Of a DNA stretch of 64,000 nt, positions 40,529-49,233 are shown one piece after another. Position numbers and translations under genes: made by a program. Positions within the stretch are counted from its first letter, which is position 1; every line of letters begins with the position of its first letter. This DNA comes from Cytobacillus firmus DS1 (GTDB lineage: Bacteria > Bacillota > Bacilli > Bacillales > Cytobacillaceae), in assembly GCF_000565285.1 (NCBI RefSeq), contig NZ_APVL01000001.1:186001-250000 (forward strand), written 5' to 3'. A model generated the notes under the pieces. It saw nothing but the letters and a program-made list of their open reading frames with translations, did not search any database and was not told where the DNA came from.

Positions 40529-40834
40529 ATGTTCACTGTTTTTTCAACATTCGACGTTCCCGATGAAAAGTCGGAAGAAGTCATTCGCATATATAAAAAT
40601 CGTTCGCGGTCGGTCGACCAGGCAGAGGGGTTTGTCGATTTTCTGCTTCTGCAGAATGATAAGCGCGCCGGTGAACTGACTGTGCAGCTCATTTTTGATA
40701 CAAAAGAAAACTATTTAAACTGGGTCCGGAGCGAAGATTTTAAAAGAATCCATGATTTAGAGAAAAAGTATCCGGATCAGGAACTGGCTGCTGTGGTTCC
40801 GAAGGTTTCTCAATATAAGGTGGTGGCTAAGTGA
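40529..40834 (+). CDS. ABM-family (antibiotic biosynthesis monooxygenase/HmoA-like) protein
   Basis: 101 residues. The ferredoxin-like ABM fold is suggested by VFSTFDVPDEKSEEVIRIYKNRSRSVDQAEGFVDFLLLQN and a following FDTKENYLNWVRSEDFKRIH. Relatives IsdG/HmoA/HmoB degrade heme, others act on quinones. The Asn-Trp-His triad of IsdG is not clearly present, so catalysis is uncertain. It starts a four-gene operon (overlap of 4 nt with the next gene). A GGAGGAGAG site precedes the ATG. Confidence 0.75.
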   Translation: MFTVFSTFDVPDEKSEEVIRIYKNRSRSVDQAEGFVDFLLLQNDKRAGELTVQLIFDTKENYLNWVRSEDFKRIHDLEKKYPDQELAAVVPKVSQYKVVAK

Positions 40835-41196
40835 ATTATGAAAAGATCGTAAACGGCGTAACCGAAAAGATCTATGAACGCGAGCCTTCTCTGCTTCAGC
40901 GCTTCGGAGTGCAAGGGAAAGAGAAGTGCCGCGAGGATAACCATCATCATATGAAGCATCTCGAGACAGCTTACGAGCTGGATCAATCTGCTTTTTTCAC
41001 TGACTATGCTGTCTGGCTTGATGGTATTTTAAAGAAGCATGGGATGGAGTCCCGGCATCTGATCGACAACTTCGAAATCATTCAGGCTGTGCTGGCTGAG
41101 GAGAAAGAGTCTGCGGAGAAGGCAGAACGATTCCATCTTTACCTGGCGGAAGCTATCTCTGTCTTGAAAGGTGAACCAGCGAAAGGGGGCGCGTAG
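40831..41196 (+). CDS. Helical protein of unknown function in the B12/STAS operon
   Basis: 121 residues, almost all predicted helical, with a His-rich patch DNHHHMKHLETAYEL (about 36-50) and a second half YAVWLDGILKKHGMESRHLIDNFEIIQAVL. I do not recognise the family. Size and helical content recall the globin-like N-domains of stressosome proteins; the histidines could bind heme, bilin or metal, but this is a guess. Overlaps the gene before it by 4 nt (GTGA) and the next gene starts 2 nt after its stop, so it is part of one transcription unit. Confidence 0.72.
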   Translation: MNYEKIVNGVTEKIYEREPSLLQRFGVQGKEKCREDNHHHMKHLETAYELDQSAFFTDYAVWLDGILKKHGMESRHLIDNFEIIQAVLAEEKESAEKAERFHLYLAEAISVLKGEPAKGGA

Positions 41197-41197
41197 G

Positions 41198-41842
41198 ATG
41201 CGGCAGGCAGAAATACTTGCTTCCTTATTACTTGAGGGAAATTCCGGGAAAGTTTGGGAAAACATCCGAAAGCATCCGCAGCTATCGCGTATCGAGGTTT
41301 ATCAAAATTTGATTACACCTGCGATGCAGCACATCGGCTACCTATGGGAGACGAATCAAATTACAGTGGCAGATGAGCACCTGGCAACAGCTACATGTGA
41401 TTTTGTACTGTCCAAACTCGCTTACCAAAGTGAAAAAAGACAATCTGGCCAAAAAGCCATGTTCCTCTGCCTGGATGGGGAACAGCACTATATTGGCCTG
41501 AAGATGGTCAACAGCCTTTTTGAAGAGCATGGCTGGGACACGAAGTATTTTGGTCCAAGCCTCCCTTTGGAATATGCGCTGAAAACGGCAAAAGACTGGA
41601 AGCCAAGCGTAATCGGACTATCAGTCACCATCGTCTATCACCTGCCGAAGCTGAAGGAATATGCCGAGGTATTTGCCAAACTGCCGCATAAGCCGGCTGT
41701 TATCATTGGCGGGCGATTAGCAGGGAAGTATGACCTGGTTCCGTATTGTTCCGATCGTACAGTTATCCTTAAGGATTTGCCTGAAACAAAGCAATGGCTC
41801 CAAAATTATGAAGCGGGAGGACAGCAAAATGCAATATTTTAA
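41198..41842 (+). CDS. Cobalamin-binding sensory protein, CarH-like light-sensing domain without DNA-binding domain
   Basis: 214 residues from ATG 41198 (AAAGGGGG about 9 nt upstream; an in-frame GTG at 41171 is not supported). The helical cap (about 5-78) carries W50-x9-E60-H61 (WETNQITVADEH), the motif that marks adenosylcobalamin photoreceptors such as CarH and LitR. The Rossmann-like B12 domain (about 85-205) has the cobalamin-ligand motif E95-x-H97-x-x-G100 and a later GLSVTIVYH and IIGGR. The MerR domain normally in front of this module is missing. It probably senses light or B12 state and signals through the STAS protein encoded next; this is inference. Confidence 0.85.
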   Translation: MRQAEILASLLLEGNSGKVWENIRKHPQLSRIEVYQNLITPAMQHIGYLWETNQITVADEHLATATCDFVLSKLAYQSEKRQSGQKAMFLCLDGEQHYIGLKMVNSLFEEHGWDTKYFGPSLPLEYALKTAKDWKPSVIGLSVTIVYHLPKLKEYAEVFAKLPHKPAVIIGGRLAGKYDLVPYCSDRTVILKDLPETKQWLQNYEAGGQQNAIF

Positions 41843-42614
41843 TCATGCGCTTCCGCTTGCGTTTTTAAAGGCTGACAGAAACGGAAAAATCATTAGCTAC
41901 TCCACTATAGCACGGGAAAGTTTTGACCTGAGCGGCGGGCATCTAAAAGGAATCATAGATGAAGAAAGCATTGAAAAGCTGATTCAATACAGCTGGGAGC
42001 CCGGTTTGGATCCTGTGAAGCTTGAACTGAACATGAAAACCAGAGAAATGCCTCTCTGTTTATTTGAGGTTCATATCCAATGGGACAGCGAGGATTATGC
42101 CAATATGCTGTTTTTGCCCAAAGACAGCTCAAACGAGGGACTGATGGATAAACTGATGCAGCTGCAGAAGCGCCTCACCTCCACCGACTTTGAACTTTTG
42201 GAGAAAAAAGAAGAGCTGGAGCAGGTGCTGACCCGCCTGAATCAATTGTCCGGTCCGTTTATACCGCTCTCTGAAACGCTTTGCCTGATCCCTTTATTTG
42301 GCGATATAACTGCAGATAAAATTAACATTATTTCAGAAAGCTGCCTGAAGGCTGTTTTTGCCGGCGAATATGACGAAATCCTTTTTGATCTGACAGCAGT
42401 GGGGGAAATTGAAGGAAAAGGCATCGAGAAATTCACTCAGCTGATTAAAACATTAAACTTCATGACAGGCAGCATCATCAAATTGATTGGCATAAAGCCA
42501 AACCTGGCTGAAGTGCTGAATAACTACAAGCTGGATGAATGGGTGCAGATCGATCAATCCCTGAAGCAGGTTTTAAATATCTATTTTAATCGGAATGAGC
42601 TGGGGGCCTCTTAG
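41829..42614 (+). CDS. PAS-STAS domain signalling protein
   Basis: 261 residues from ATG 41829 (GGGAGGA 7 nt upstream), overlapping the B12 protein gene by 14 nt. A PAS-like domain spans about 1-95 (ALPLAFLKADRNGKIISYSTIARESFDLSG), a coiled coil about 110-140 (LMQLQKRLTSTDFELLEKKEELEQVLTRL) and a STAS domain about 145-255 (LCLIPLFGDITADKINIISES, EILFDLTAVGEIEGKGIEKF, IKLIGIKPNLAEVL). STAS proteins with N-terminal sensors act in stressosomes (RsbR, YtvA). Here the sensor seems to be supplied by, or to interact with, the B12 protein. The RsbR phosphorylation threonine stretch is not preserved (VGEIEGK). Confidence 0.85.
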   Translation: MQYFNHALPLAFLKADRNGKIISYSTIARESFDLSGGHLKGIIDEESIEKLIQYSWEPGLDPVKLELNMKTREMPLCLFEVHIQWDSEDYANMLFLPKDSSNEGLMDKLMQLQKRLTSTDFELLEKKEELEQVLTRLNQLSGPFIPLSETLCLIPLFGDITADKINIISESCLKAVFAGEYDEILFDLTAVGEIEGKGIEKFTQLIKTLNFMTGSIIKLIGIKPNLAEVLNNYKLDEWVQIDQSLKQVLNIYFNRNELGAS

Positions 42615-42630
42615 GGGGTCTTTTTTTTTG
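42604..42630 (+). terminator. Probable terminator after the B12/STAS operon
   Basis: GGCCTC pairs with GGGGTC (with G-T pairs) around TTAG across the stop codon, then a run of nine T. The stem is short. Confidence 0.55.
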
Positions 42631-42697
42631 CAGAAAAATGCATGATTTTTATAGATGAAGGGAGGATAGTAATAACCTAAATGATGGGGGAACATTC

Positions 42698-43699
42698 ATG
42701 CCTGAAAGACCACCGATTACATCAAATGAACTGGCTACGCTTTGGATGACTTATCAGCAGAAAACCATGTTCTTTAGAATGCTTGAATACTTTATTGAAC
42801 AATCCAATGACGAAGAAGCGAAAAAAATAATGTCCGATTTACAGGGTGAAGTAGCCTCATTTATCCAAAGAATCGCTGGAATTATGAAAGAGGAAGGGGC
42901 GGCCATTCCGGTCGGATTTACCGAACAGGATGTGACTCCTGATGCACCGGCATTATTCGCCAATGGATTTGATATCCTGTTCGTGCGCCTGATGAAGTCG
43001 ATCAGTATGGGACTGCACACTCTGCACTTAAGTATGTCTTACCGGGAAGATATTATCTTACTGTATAGAGATCTTACTTCCATGACCCAGGAATATTCCA
43101 GAAAATGCACCCAATACTTACTGGGAAAAGGTCTGCTGATCCGCGCGCCTTTTGTGACCATGCCAGAAAAGACTGAATTTGTAAAGGATACAAATTATTT
43201 AAAGGGAACAAACATGCTGGGAAGTAAACGGACAATCAACACGGTTGAGCTAGGCCAGCTGTATTTTACAATTGAAGCCAATGTGACAGGCATGCAGATG
43301 ATTACAGGTTTTGCTCAATGCGCACAGACAAAAGAAGTAAGGAAGTATTTTTTAGAAGGAACAGAACTGGCAAAGGGAATTATTAGCGAGTTCACTGAGA
43401 TGCTGCTGGAGGATGGAATTCAAACCCCAATTGGTCCAGGAGGCCATGCCACCCGTTCTACTGCTGCCCCGTTCTCCGATAAGCTTATGATGTACTGCAT
43501 TAGTCTGTTCTGCAGCTTTTCAATCGGGAAAAATGCAATCGGAACAGCCTTCAGCCTAAGAAACGACATTCCGGCCAAAGCCGCCATCTTTACAAAAGAC
43601 ATCTTCGAATACGCCCACCGCGGCGCCAAAATCATGATCCAGAACGGCTGGATGGAAGAACCGCCGCAAATGGAAGAGCGCCGGAATCTCATAAAGTGA
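42698..43699 (+). CDS. DUF3231 family protein
   Basis: 333 residues, two tandem halves each of a four-helix-bundle ferritin-like pattern (first: PPITSNELATLWMTYQQKTMFFRMLEYFIEQS; second: INTVELGQLYFTIEANVTGMQMITGFAQCA). This matches DUF3231, a Bacillus family of unknown function; members are frequent in spore-formers. A GGGGGAACATTC site precedes the ATG. The stop codon is part of a 31-bp dispersed repeat. Soluble, no signal peptide. No operon partner. Confidence 0.85.
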   Translation: MPERPPITSNELATLWMTYQQKTMFFRMLEYFIEQSNDEEAKKIMSDLQGEVASFIQRIAGIMKEEGAAIPVGFTEQDVTPDAPALFANGFDILFVRLMKSISMGLHTLHLSMSYREDIILLYRDLTSMTQEYSRKCTQYLLGKGLLIRAPFVTMPEKTEFVKDTNYLKGTNMLGSKRTINTVELGQLYFTIEANVTGMQMITGFAQCAQTKEVRKYFLEGTELAKGIISEFTEMLLEDGIQTPIGPGGHATRSTAAPFSDKLMMYCISLFCSFSIGKNAIGTAFSLRNDIPAKAAIFTKDIFEYAHRGAKIMIQNGWMEEPPQMEERRNLIK

Positions 43700-43726
43700 C
43701 AGGCACCACCCGAAATTTGTCGAATC
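43696..43726. repeat. 31-bp dispersed repeat (GTGACAGGCACCAC type), copy 2
   Basis: Matches 26360-26390 with a single difference (GAAATTTGTCG here, GAATTTTGTCG there). Its second to fourth bases are the TGA stop of the DUF3231 gene, so the repeat supplies the gene's stop codon. Confidence 0.75.
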
Positions 43727-43728
43727 AG

Positions 43729-43760
43729 AGAAATATCCTTGTGAGGGTATTTCTTTTTTG
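43729..43760 (+). terminator. Intrinsic terminator after the DUF3231 gene
   Basis: AGAAATATCC (43729-43738) pairs with GGGTATTTCT (43745-43754), followed by TTTTT. Confidence 0.85.
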
Positions 43761-43779
43761 TTTCTAAATGCGGAATAGT

Positions 43780-43808
43780 TTGACAATTACCCCGTTTAAA
43801 ATCATGAT
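43780..43808 (+). promoter_or_regulatory. Sigma-A promoter of the BenE-type gene
   Basis: TTGACA (43780-43785), a 17-bp spacer and CATGAT (43803-43808). Perfect -35, partial -10, 36 nt before the start codon. Confidence 0.6.
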
Positions 43809-43843
43809 AGTAAGTAAAATATTCGAAAGTCGGGGGCAGAAAA

Positions 43844-45052
43844 ATGGGTTTGCCGAAGGAGAGGCATAACGGATACAGTCAGGCGGAACAAAAGGGTTCC
43901 TTCATAAGGGATTTGACAGCGGAAAACATTTCATCTGGAATCATTGCAAGCACGCTGGTCATGACGGGGCCGGCACTGATCATTCTTCAGGCGGCGTCAG
44001 CAGGGGGATTCACGGATCAGCAGACGATTAACTGGATGTTTGCAGTATATTTTTTCGGAGGTGTCTACAGCATTCTTATGCCGCTACTTTATCGTATTCC
44101 CATTACAGGGGGGCATTCGATTACAGGTGCTGCATTTTTGGCGACGGTGACTGCGCAATACTCATATCCTGAGCTGATCGGCGGGTATGTGATGTCCGGG
44201 CTGCTGATATTTCTGGTCGGCATATCCGGCCTGTTTACAAAAATCATTGGCTGGGTGCCAAAAGAGGTCATCGCCTCCATGCTTGGCGGGCTGGTTGCCG
44301 GGTATGTCGTGAAGCTTGTGCCGGCCATACAGGAAATGCCTGTTGTCGGAGGAGCGGCATTAATCAGTTTTCTTCTTTTTACGAGGTACGTGAAAAAGTT
44401 TCCGCCTGTGCTCGCAGCCGGTGCGGCTGCCTTTGCCGCATTGCTTTTGACAGCCGATGTACATCCGGCCAAAGAGATAGCTTATTTCCTGCCGTCTATC
44501 CAAATGCCGGAATTCAGCTGGATGGGGCTCGTAACAATTGCTCTGCCGCTGGCGATGCTAATACTCAGCAATGATGCTGCACCGGGAATCGGGGCTCTCG
44601 AAAGTGAGGACTTTAAACCGCCAATTCGTAAAATCGTCTCGTCCAGTGGTTTCTTCTCCGTAATCACAAGCTTCTTTGGCGGCCAGTGTGCCAATATTGC
44701 CGGCATGATGAGCGCCATCTGTGCCGGGCCGGATTCAGGGCCGAGGGAGAAAAGGTATATGGGAGCAGTTGTATCAGGCGCGATTACGATTGTCTTCGGC
44801 ATATTTGCCTGGAAAATCGTGCCCTTTATCCAGTCGCTTCCCCAAGCTTTCGTTTCATTGCTGGCAGGGTTCGCTCTGATTGGCGTCCTGCATTCCAGCC
44901 TGCAAACAGGCTTTTCCGGAAACCGGTACAGGTTAAGTGCCCTCGCAGCCTTCATCGTCACCCTATCAGGCGTGAGCTTTCTCCATATCAGCGCGCCAGT
45001 TTGGGGACTCATTGCCGGGGCGGTATTGGCGCGGACAATAGAGAGGCATTGA
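43844..45052 (+). CDS. BenE family (benzoate:H+ symporter type) permease
   Basis: 402 residues with 11-12 hydrophobic segments. PITGGHSITGAAFLATVTAQ, a following GGYVMSGLLIFLVG, and FFGGQCANIAGMMSAICAGPDSGPREKRYMG are typical of BenE. Named for benzoate uptake in Acinetobacter, but family members transport various aromatic or organic acids. Substrate here unknown. It is followed by a GAF/PucR-type activator and a catabolic set, so uptake of a carboxylic substrate for that region is possible. GTCGGGGGC precedes the ATG. Confidence 0.87.
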   Translation: MGLPKERHNGYSQAEQKGSFIRDLTAENISSGIIASTLVMTGPALIILQAASAGGFTDQQTINWMFAVYFFGGVYSILMPLLYRIPITGGHSITGAAFLATVTAQYSYPELIGGYVMSGLLIFLVGISGLFTKIIGWVPKEVIASMLGGLVAGYVVKLVPAIQEMPVVGGAALISFLLFTRYVKKFPPVLAAGAAAFAALLLTADVHPAKEIAYFLPSIQMPEFSWMGLVTIALPLAMLILSNDAAPGIGALESEDFKPPIRKIVSSSGFFSVITSFFGGQCANIAGMMSAICAGPDSGPREKRYMGAVVSGAITIVFGIFAWKIVPFIQSLPQAFVSLLAGFALIGVLHSSLQTGFSGNRYRLSALAAFIVTLSGVSFLHISAPVWGLIAGAVLARTIERH

Positions 45053-45144
45053 AGTGAAAAAGGATAGATTGTCAGAAAAATAGACAGGTTGAGCAATAAT
45101 AGACTGTAATGACATTCACCAACCAGTTAGAAAGGAGAACAGCC

Positions 45145-46731
45145 ATGACCATCTTACGGAACAAAATCTCAAGTCTGCTGGAAATCAATCGCAGTTTAAC
45201 CCAGTCTCTTGAACTTGAGGAGATTCTAAAGAGGCTGGTACAAGCAGCCTTTGATTTAGTAGATCATGCGGACACGACCATTCTTTACACATTAAAGGAA
45301 GATGGTTTATTGCATTTTTCCAGCGGGGTTGGGGTGGAGACAGGCTTTATGAGCCAGGTGAAGTTTGAGCCTGGAGAATCCCTGACTGGACAGGTATTTC
45401 TGACTAAGAAGGGCGTAATTGCTTCAGGATATGAGTTCAGGGAGCATATGAGCCGGATGTCTGAGACAAATTATGTTCACTTTTTTAATGGCGTTTTCCA
45501 GCGGGAAGTGAAAAGCGGAATCGTCGTCCCATTGGTTTATAAGGAGAATTGCATCGGCGTTCTTGTGGTGGATAACTTCGACAGGGATGTACAGTTTACT
45601 GAAGCTGACTTTCGAGTGCTGGAGGTGGTGGCAGATCAGGCGGCTATTGCTATCATGAACTCAAAGCTTTACGAAGAAGTGAAGCGGAAAAATGAAGAAC
45701 TGAGCCAATCCCTTGATATCCACCGGAAATTCACGAAGATTCTGTTGGAGGGAAGGGGGACTTCGTATATCCTGGATACGATCAGTCATATTTTGAGTAC
45801 CCCGGTAATCTTTGCAGAGTCGACAGTTGAGCCATCTCATTCATTTCCGATCATAAATTCCAACGAACTTTTCGGATACTTCCTTTTGAATGAACCAATC
45901 GAGCGTTTGACAAATATCCAGAAGGCTGCTCTTGAACATGCTTCAACGGCTTTGTCGCTGGAGTTTGTCAGGCAGAATACGCTTTTTGAAAAAGAGATGC
46001 ATCTAAGGGAAGAGGCCTTTCATGATTTAATCAATGGAGGACGCCTGAATACCAGGATTCTGGAAACCTTCCGCCTGAACGAGAAAAGCAGCGTCGCCTG
46101 TATGATGGTGGACTGCAAGTCTGGTTTTATATGGGATGCAGCGTCCATCCTTCAAAAAGAAAAGCTTATCCGATCGATTGAGCAGGTCATTATGAAATAC
46201 TGTGAAACCTCAATCGTTTTTACGAAATCAAACCAAATCATAGCTCTCCTGGTGAATGGACGGAAAAAATATGACCAATCTCTGGCTGATGCTATTCAGA
46301 AAAAAGTGAACAGAGCTGTCATAGGTTTGGGCAGAGAGGTTGCCTTAACAGATATGACAGATACCTATCAGGAAGCGGCCGAAGCCCTGTCATTTGCCAA
46401 AAATCATCAGCACAAATCCTTTATCACTTATTCTGAGCTTGGTGCTGAAAGACTGTGGCTCAACACCGACCGCAGCTTGCTGAATAAATTTGTATCCGAT
46501 AAAATTGGCTCTCTTTTAAAGATGGAGCCTGAATATTTGAAAACGATGCAAATCTTTCTGTCACATAATCAAAGCCACAAACAAACAGCAGAAGAGATGC
46601 ATATCCATCCCAATACCCTGGCATACCGGCTGAAAAAAATCGAGAGCGAACTGCAGCTTGATTTTTCCCGGAAAGAAGATTGGATTACAGTTGTCCTTGC
46701 CTTCCAGGTTTTCGACTTTTTAAACCCTTAA
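45145..46731 (+). CDS. GAF domain regulator with PucR/CdaR-type C-terminal HTH
   Basis: 528 residues from ATG 45145 (AAAGGAG 7 nt upstream). Residues about 10-190 are a GAF domain (VVPLVYKENCIGVLVVDNFD). A middle region of the CdaR-like GGDEF-related type spans about 290-420. The C-terminal HTH is FLSHNQSHKQTAEEMHIHPNTLAYRLKKIESEL. Such regulators activate purine, sugar-diacid or hydroxyacid catabolic genes in response to their substrate. It most likely controls the aldehyde dehydrogenase operon beginning at 46839. Confidence 0.88.
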   Translation: MTILRNKISSLLEINRSLTQSLELEEILKRLVQAAFDLVDHADTTILYTLKEDGLLHFSSGVGVETGFMSQVKFEPGESLTGQVFLTKKGVIASGYEFREHMSRMSETNYVHFFNGVFQREVKSGIVVPLVYKENCIGVLVVDNFDRDVQFTEADFRVLEVVADQAAIAIMNSKLYEEVKRKNEELSQSLDIHRKFTKILLEGRGTSYILDTISHILSTPVIFAESTVEPSHSFPIINSNELFGYFLLNEPIERLTNIQKAALEHASTALSLEFVRQNTLFEKEMHLREEAFHDLINGGRLNTRILETFRLNEKSSVACMMVDCKSGFIWDAASILQKEKLIRSIEQVIMKYCETSIVFTKSNQIIALLVNGRKKYDQSLADAIQKKVNRAVIGLGREVALTDMTDTYQEAAEALSFAKNHQHKSFITYSELGAERLWLNTDRSLLNKFVSDKIGSLLKMEPEYLKTMQIFLSHNQSHKQTAEEMHIHPNTLAYRLKKIESELQLDFSRKEDWITVVLAFQVFDFLNP

Positions 46732-46838
46732 TTGGGGATTGCCACAAAGAAGAGAAGGAATATTTGTCTACTGGCACGTGTACATAGAATATTCTAAATA
46801 TTATAATAATCTCAACTTAAGCGATAAGGAGAGATTGG

Positions 46839-48335
46839 ATGAGTACAGAGGTTAATAGCCAGAAAACTGCGGTCAGGAATACTGGTGCAGAAACTTATTA
46901 CAATTACATTGGAGGGGAATGGGTTCCTTCTGTGACAGGGGAGACTTATCCAAGTGTGAATCCAGCCAATACAGATGAGGTACTTGGTTACTTTCAGAAA
47001 TCGAATGAGATTGATGTGCAAAAAGCAATCGAGAGTGCAAAGAGGGCTTTTCCCGAATGGAAAAATACATCTCCAATCAGCCGGGGGGACATCCTTTTTA
47101 AACTGATCTTTCTTATCCAGCAGGAAAAAGAGGAATTAGCAGAAATCATTACGAAGGAAGTCGGCAAAACGATCGGGGCAGCCCGCAAGGAAGTGGATGC
47201 AACGGTTCAGGCTCTGAAGCATTTCAGCGGCGAGGCGAATCGGATTTCAGGTGAAACCGTGCCTGCGATTGATCCGAAAACCTTTGCCTGCACGATACAG
47301 GAGCCGCTGGGAGTGGTGGCTGTTGTTACGCCATTTAATTTTCCGCTCGGAATCGCCATTTATAAAATTGCACCTTCCATGCTGGCTGGAAATACGATCA
47401 TCTATAAGGCTGCAAGCGATACGTCTCTAATCGCAGTGAAGGTAGTCGAGCTGTTTGAAAAGGCTGGAATGCCAGCGGGCGTGCTGAATATGATCACGGG
47501 CCCGGGTTCTGTCGTGGGAGAAGAGCTTGGAACCAATCCGGAAATTAAGGCAGTCTCGTTTACAGGCTCCTCCGATGTCGGCATCCATCTTGGCAAGCTT
47601 GTGACAGCCCATGGCGGAAAAATGCAGGCAGAAATGGGCGGGAAGAATGCGACAATTATTCTGGAGGATGCCAATCTGGAAGAGGCTGTTCAGAGCGTGG
47701 TCATCAGCGGATTTTATAATAACGGCCAAAGCTGTACGGGAACCAGCCGCGTGATTGTGCCCCGTTCCATTTCGCGAAAGGTCATTGATTTATTAGTTGA
47801 AAAAGCGAAGCAAGTAAAAGTCGGCAATGGAGTGCGGGAAGGATATGACAACGGTGCGGTTGCGAATAAGCATCAATTGAATACGTATCTCCATTATGTG
47901 AATAGCGCCATCGAAGAAGGAGCGGTTCTCGAATATGGTGGAAAGCAGCTGACAGATGGCGATATGGCGAATGGCTATTTCGTTGCTCCGACAGTTTTCA
48001 GTAAAGTGACGAAGGATTTTACAATCGCCCAGGAAGAGATTTTCGGGCCGGTTGTGGCTGTGATGGAAGTGGATTCTTATGACGAGGCAATTGAGCTTGC
48101 AAATGATACGGACTTTGGCCTGTCATCTGCCATTTTTACGAATGACCTTCAAAAAGCATTCGATTTTGTCAGGAAAATTGAAACAGGCGTCACACACGTG
48201 AATATCCCATCCAACCATTATGAAAACCAGCTTCCATTTGGCGGCAAAAAGACATCCAGCATTGGGCCGCGTGAACAGGGCAGCACCGCATTGGATTTCT
48301 GGCTGGATACAAAAACAGTTTATATAAAACCTTAA
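46839..48335 (+). CDS. Aldehyde dehydrogenase family protein (semialdehyde dehydrogenase type)
   Basis: 498 residues with the full catalytic set: Asn167 in TPFNFP, Glu265 in MQAEMGGKN and Cys299 in NNGQSCTGTSR. The sequence resembles 2-oxoglutarate-semialdehyde (2,5-dioxovalerate) and related dehydrogenases of Bacilli more than betaine-aldehyde types, as judged by the C-terminal VNIPSNHYENQLPFGGKKTSSIGPREQG. It oxidises an aldehyde to an acid with NAD(P)+. First gene of the set with the reductase at 48347, 11 nt away. The exact substrate is unknown. AAGGAGAG lies before the ATG. Confidence 0.92.
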   Translation: MSTEVNSQKTAVRNTGAETYYNYIGGEWVPSVTGETYPSVNPANTDEVLGYFQKSNEIDVQKAIESAKRAFPEWKNTSPISRGDILFKLIFLIQQEKEELAEIITKEVGKTIGAARKEVDATVQALKHFSGEANRISGETVPAIDPKTFACTIQEPLGVVAVVTPFNFPLGIAIYKIAPSMLAGNTIIYKAASDTSLIAVKVVELFEKAGMPAGVLNMITGPGSVVGEELGTNPEIKAVSFTGSSDVGIHLGKLVTAHGGKMQAEMGGKNATIILEDANLEEAVQSVVISGFYNNGQSCTGTSRVIVPRSISRKVIDLLVEKAKQVKVGNGVREGYDNGAVANKHQLNTYLHYVNSAIEEGAVLEYGGKQLTDGDMANGYFVAPTVFSKVTKDFTIAQEEIFGPVVAVMEVDSYDEAIELANDTDFGLSSAIFTNDLQKAFDFVRKIETGVTHVNIPSNHYENQLPFGGKKTSSIGPREQGSTALDFWLDTKTVYIKP

Positions 48336-48346
48336 GGAGGGAGAGG

Positions 48347-49207
48347 ATGAAAAACATAGGCGTGATTGGCTGCGGGGCCATGGGAAAGGGCATTGTGAAA
48401 AATTTAATCAAAAACCGATATCAGGTGTATGCTTATGACCCAAGTCAGGAGGCACTCGCAAAATGCGGGGAGCTGGGGGCGATTCCCCAGCCTTCTCCAT
48501 TCGAGGCAGCAAGACAGGCGGATCTAGTAATTTCTTCATTGCCTGGACCAGGTATTGTAAAAGATGTTATGATGGGTGGAAGTGGAGTCTTTTCCGCTTT
48601 AAAGCCTCACAGTTTCGTTCTGGATATGAGCACCATTGACCCAAAAACAGCCCAGGAATTGAATCAGGCTGCAAAGGCGAACGCCATCCATTTTTATGAC
48701 TGTCCGTTAAGCGGGGGACCAAAGGGTGCTGATGCCGGTACGCTGACCATAATGGTTGGGGGAGACGATAAATTCTTGCCGGAAATTCGCCCGGTCCTGG
48801 AGAGCGTTGGAAAGGATATCTTTCTGCTCGGCCCTTCAGGATCAGGCCAGGTGGCGAAGCTGTGCCACAATATGCTGGTTGCTTTAACGACTGCAGGCCT
48901 GGGTGAGGTCCTTGCAGTAGGGGAGAAAGCAGGTGTCAGCCGGTCTCAGCTGGCGGAAGTTATTCAAAGCGGGTCTGCGCATAATCGCGTGCTGACCGTA
49001 TTCGGTGAAAATATCCTTCAGCATACATACGAGAATGTGCTGTTCAGCCTGGAGCACATGAATAAGGATATTCACTTATACAAGAACACAGCTGAATTTT
49101 ATAGCGAAGATTCTCCTTTGGGCCAGCTGGTGTGCGATATCTATGAAAAGGCGATGGAGCAAGGGAAGGGCAAGCTTGATTCTTCCGCCGTGTGCGGATC
49201 TATCTAG
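48347..49207 (+). CDS. 3-hydroxyisobutyrate dehydrogenase/tartronate-semialdehyde reductase family protein
   Basis: 286 residues. NAD(P)-binding GVIGCGAMGKGIVKNL (5-20), substrate loop DCPLSGGPKGADAGTL (118-132) and the catalytic Lys171 in KLCHNMLV. The family interconverts beta-hydroxyacids and semialdehydes. The neighbour aldehyde dehydrogenase suggests they share a semialdehyde intermediate. AAGGAGGGAGAGG precedes the ATG. Confidence 0.92.
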   Translation: MKNIGVIGCGAMGKGIVKNLIKNRYQVYAYDPSQEALAKCGELGAIPQPSPFEAARQADLVISSLPGPGIVKDVMMGGSGVFSALKPHSFVLDMSTIDPKTAQELNQAAKANAIHFYDCPLSGGPKGADAGTLTIMVGGDDKFLPEIRPVLESVGKDIFLLGPSGSGQVAKLCHNMLVALTTAGLGEVLAVGEKAGVSRSQLAEVIQSGSAHNRVLTVFGENILQHTYENVLFSLEHMNKDIHLYKNTAEFYSEDSPLGQLVCDIYEKAMEQGKGKLDSSAVCGSI

Positions 49208-49233
49208 TAATCTTTTAATCCAGGGGGGAAAAC

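Noticed and set aside
46772..46790. Second sigma-54 promoter (TGGCACG before the aldehyde dehydrogenase gene)
   Set aside because: The -24 half is perfect, but the -12 position reads CATA instead of TTGC. A TGGCAC at 50569 also lacks a -12 element.
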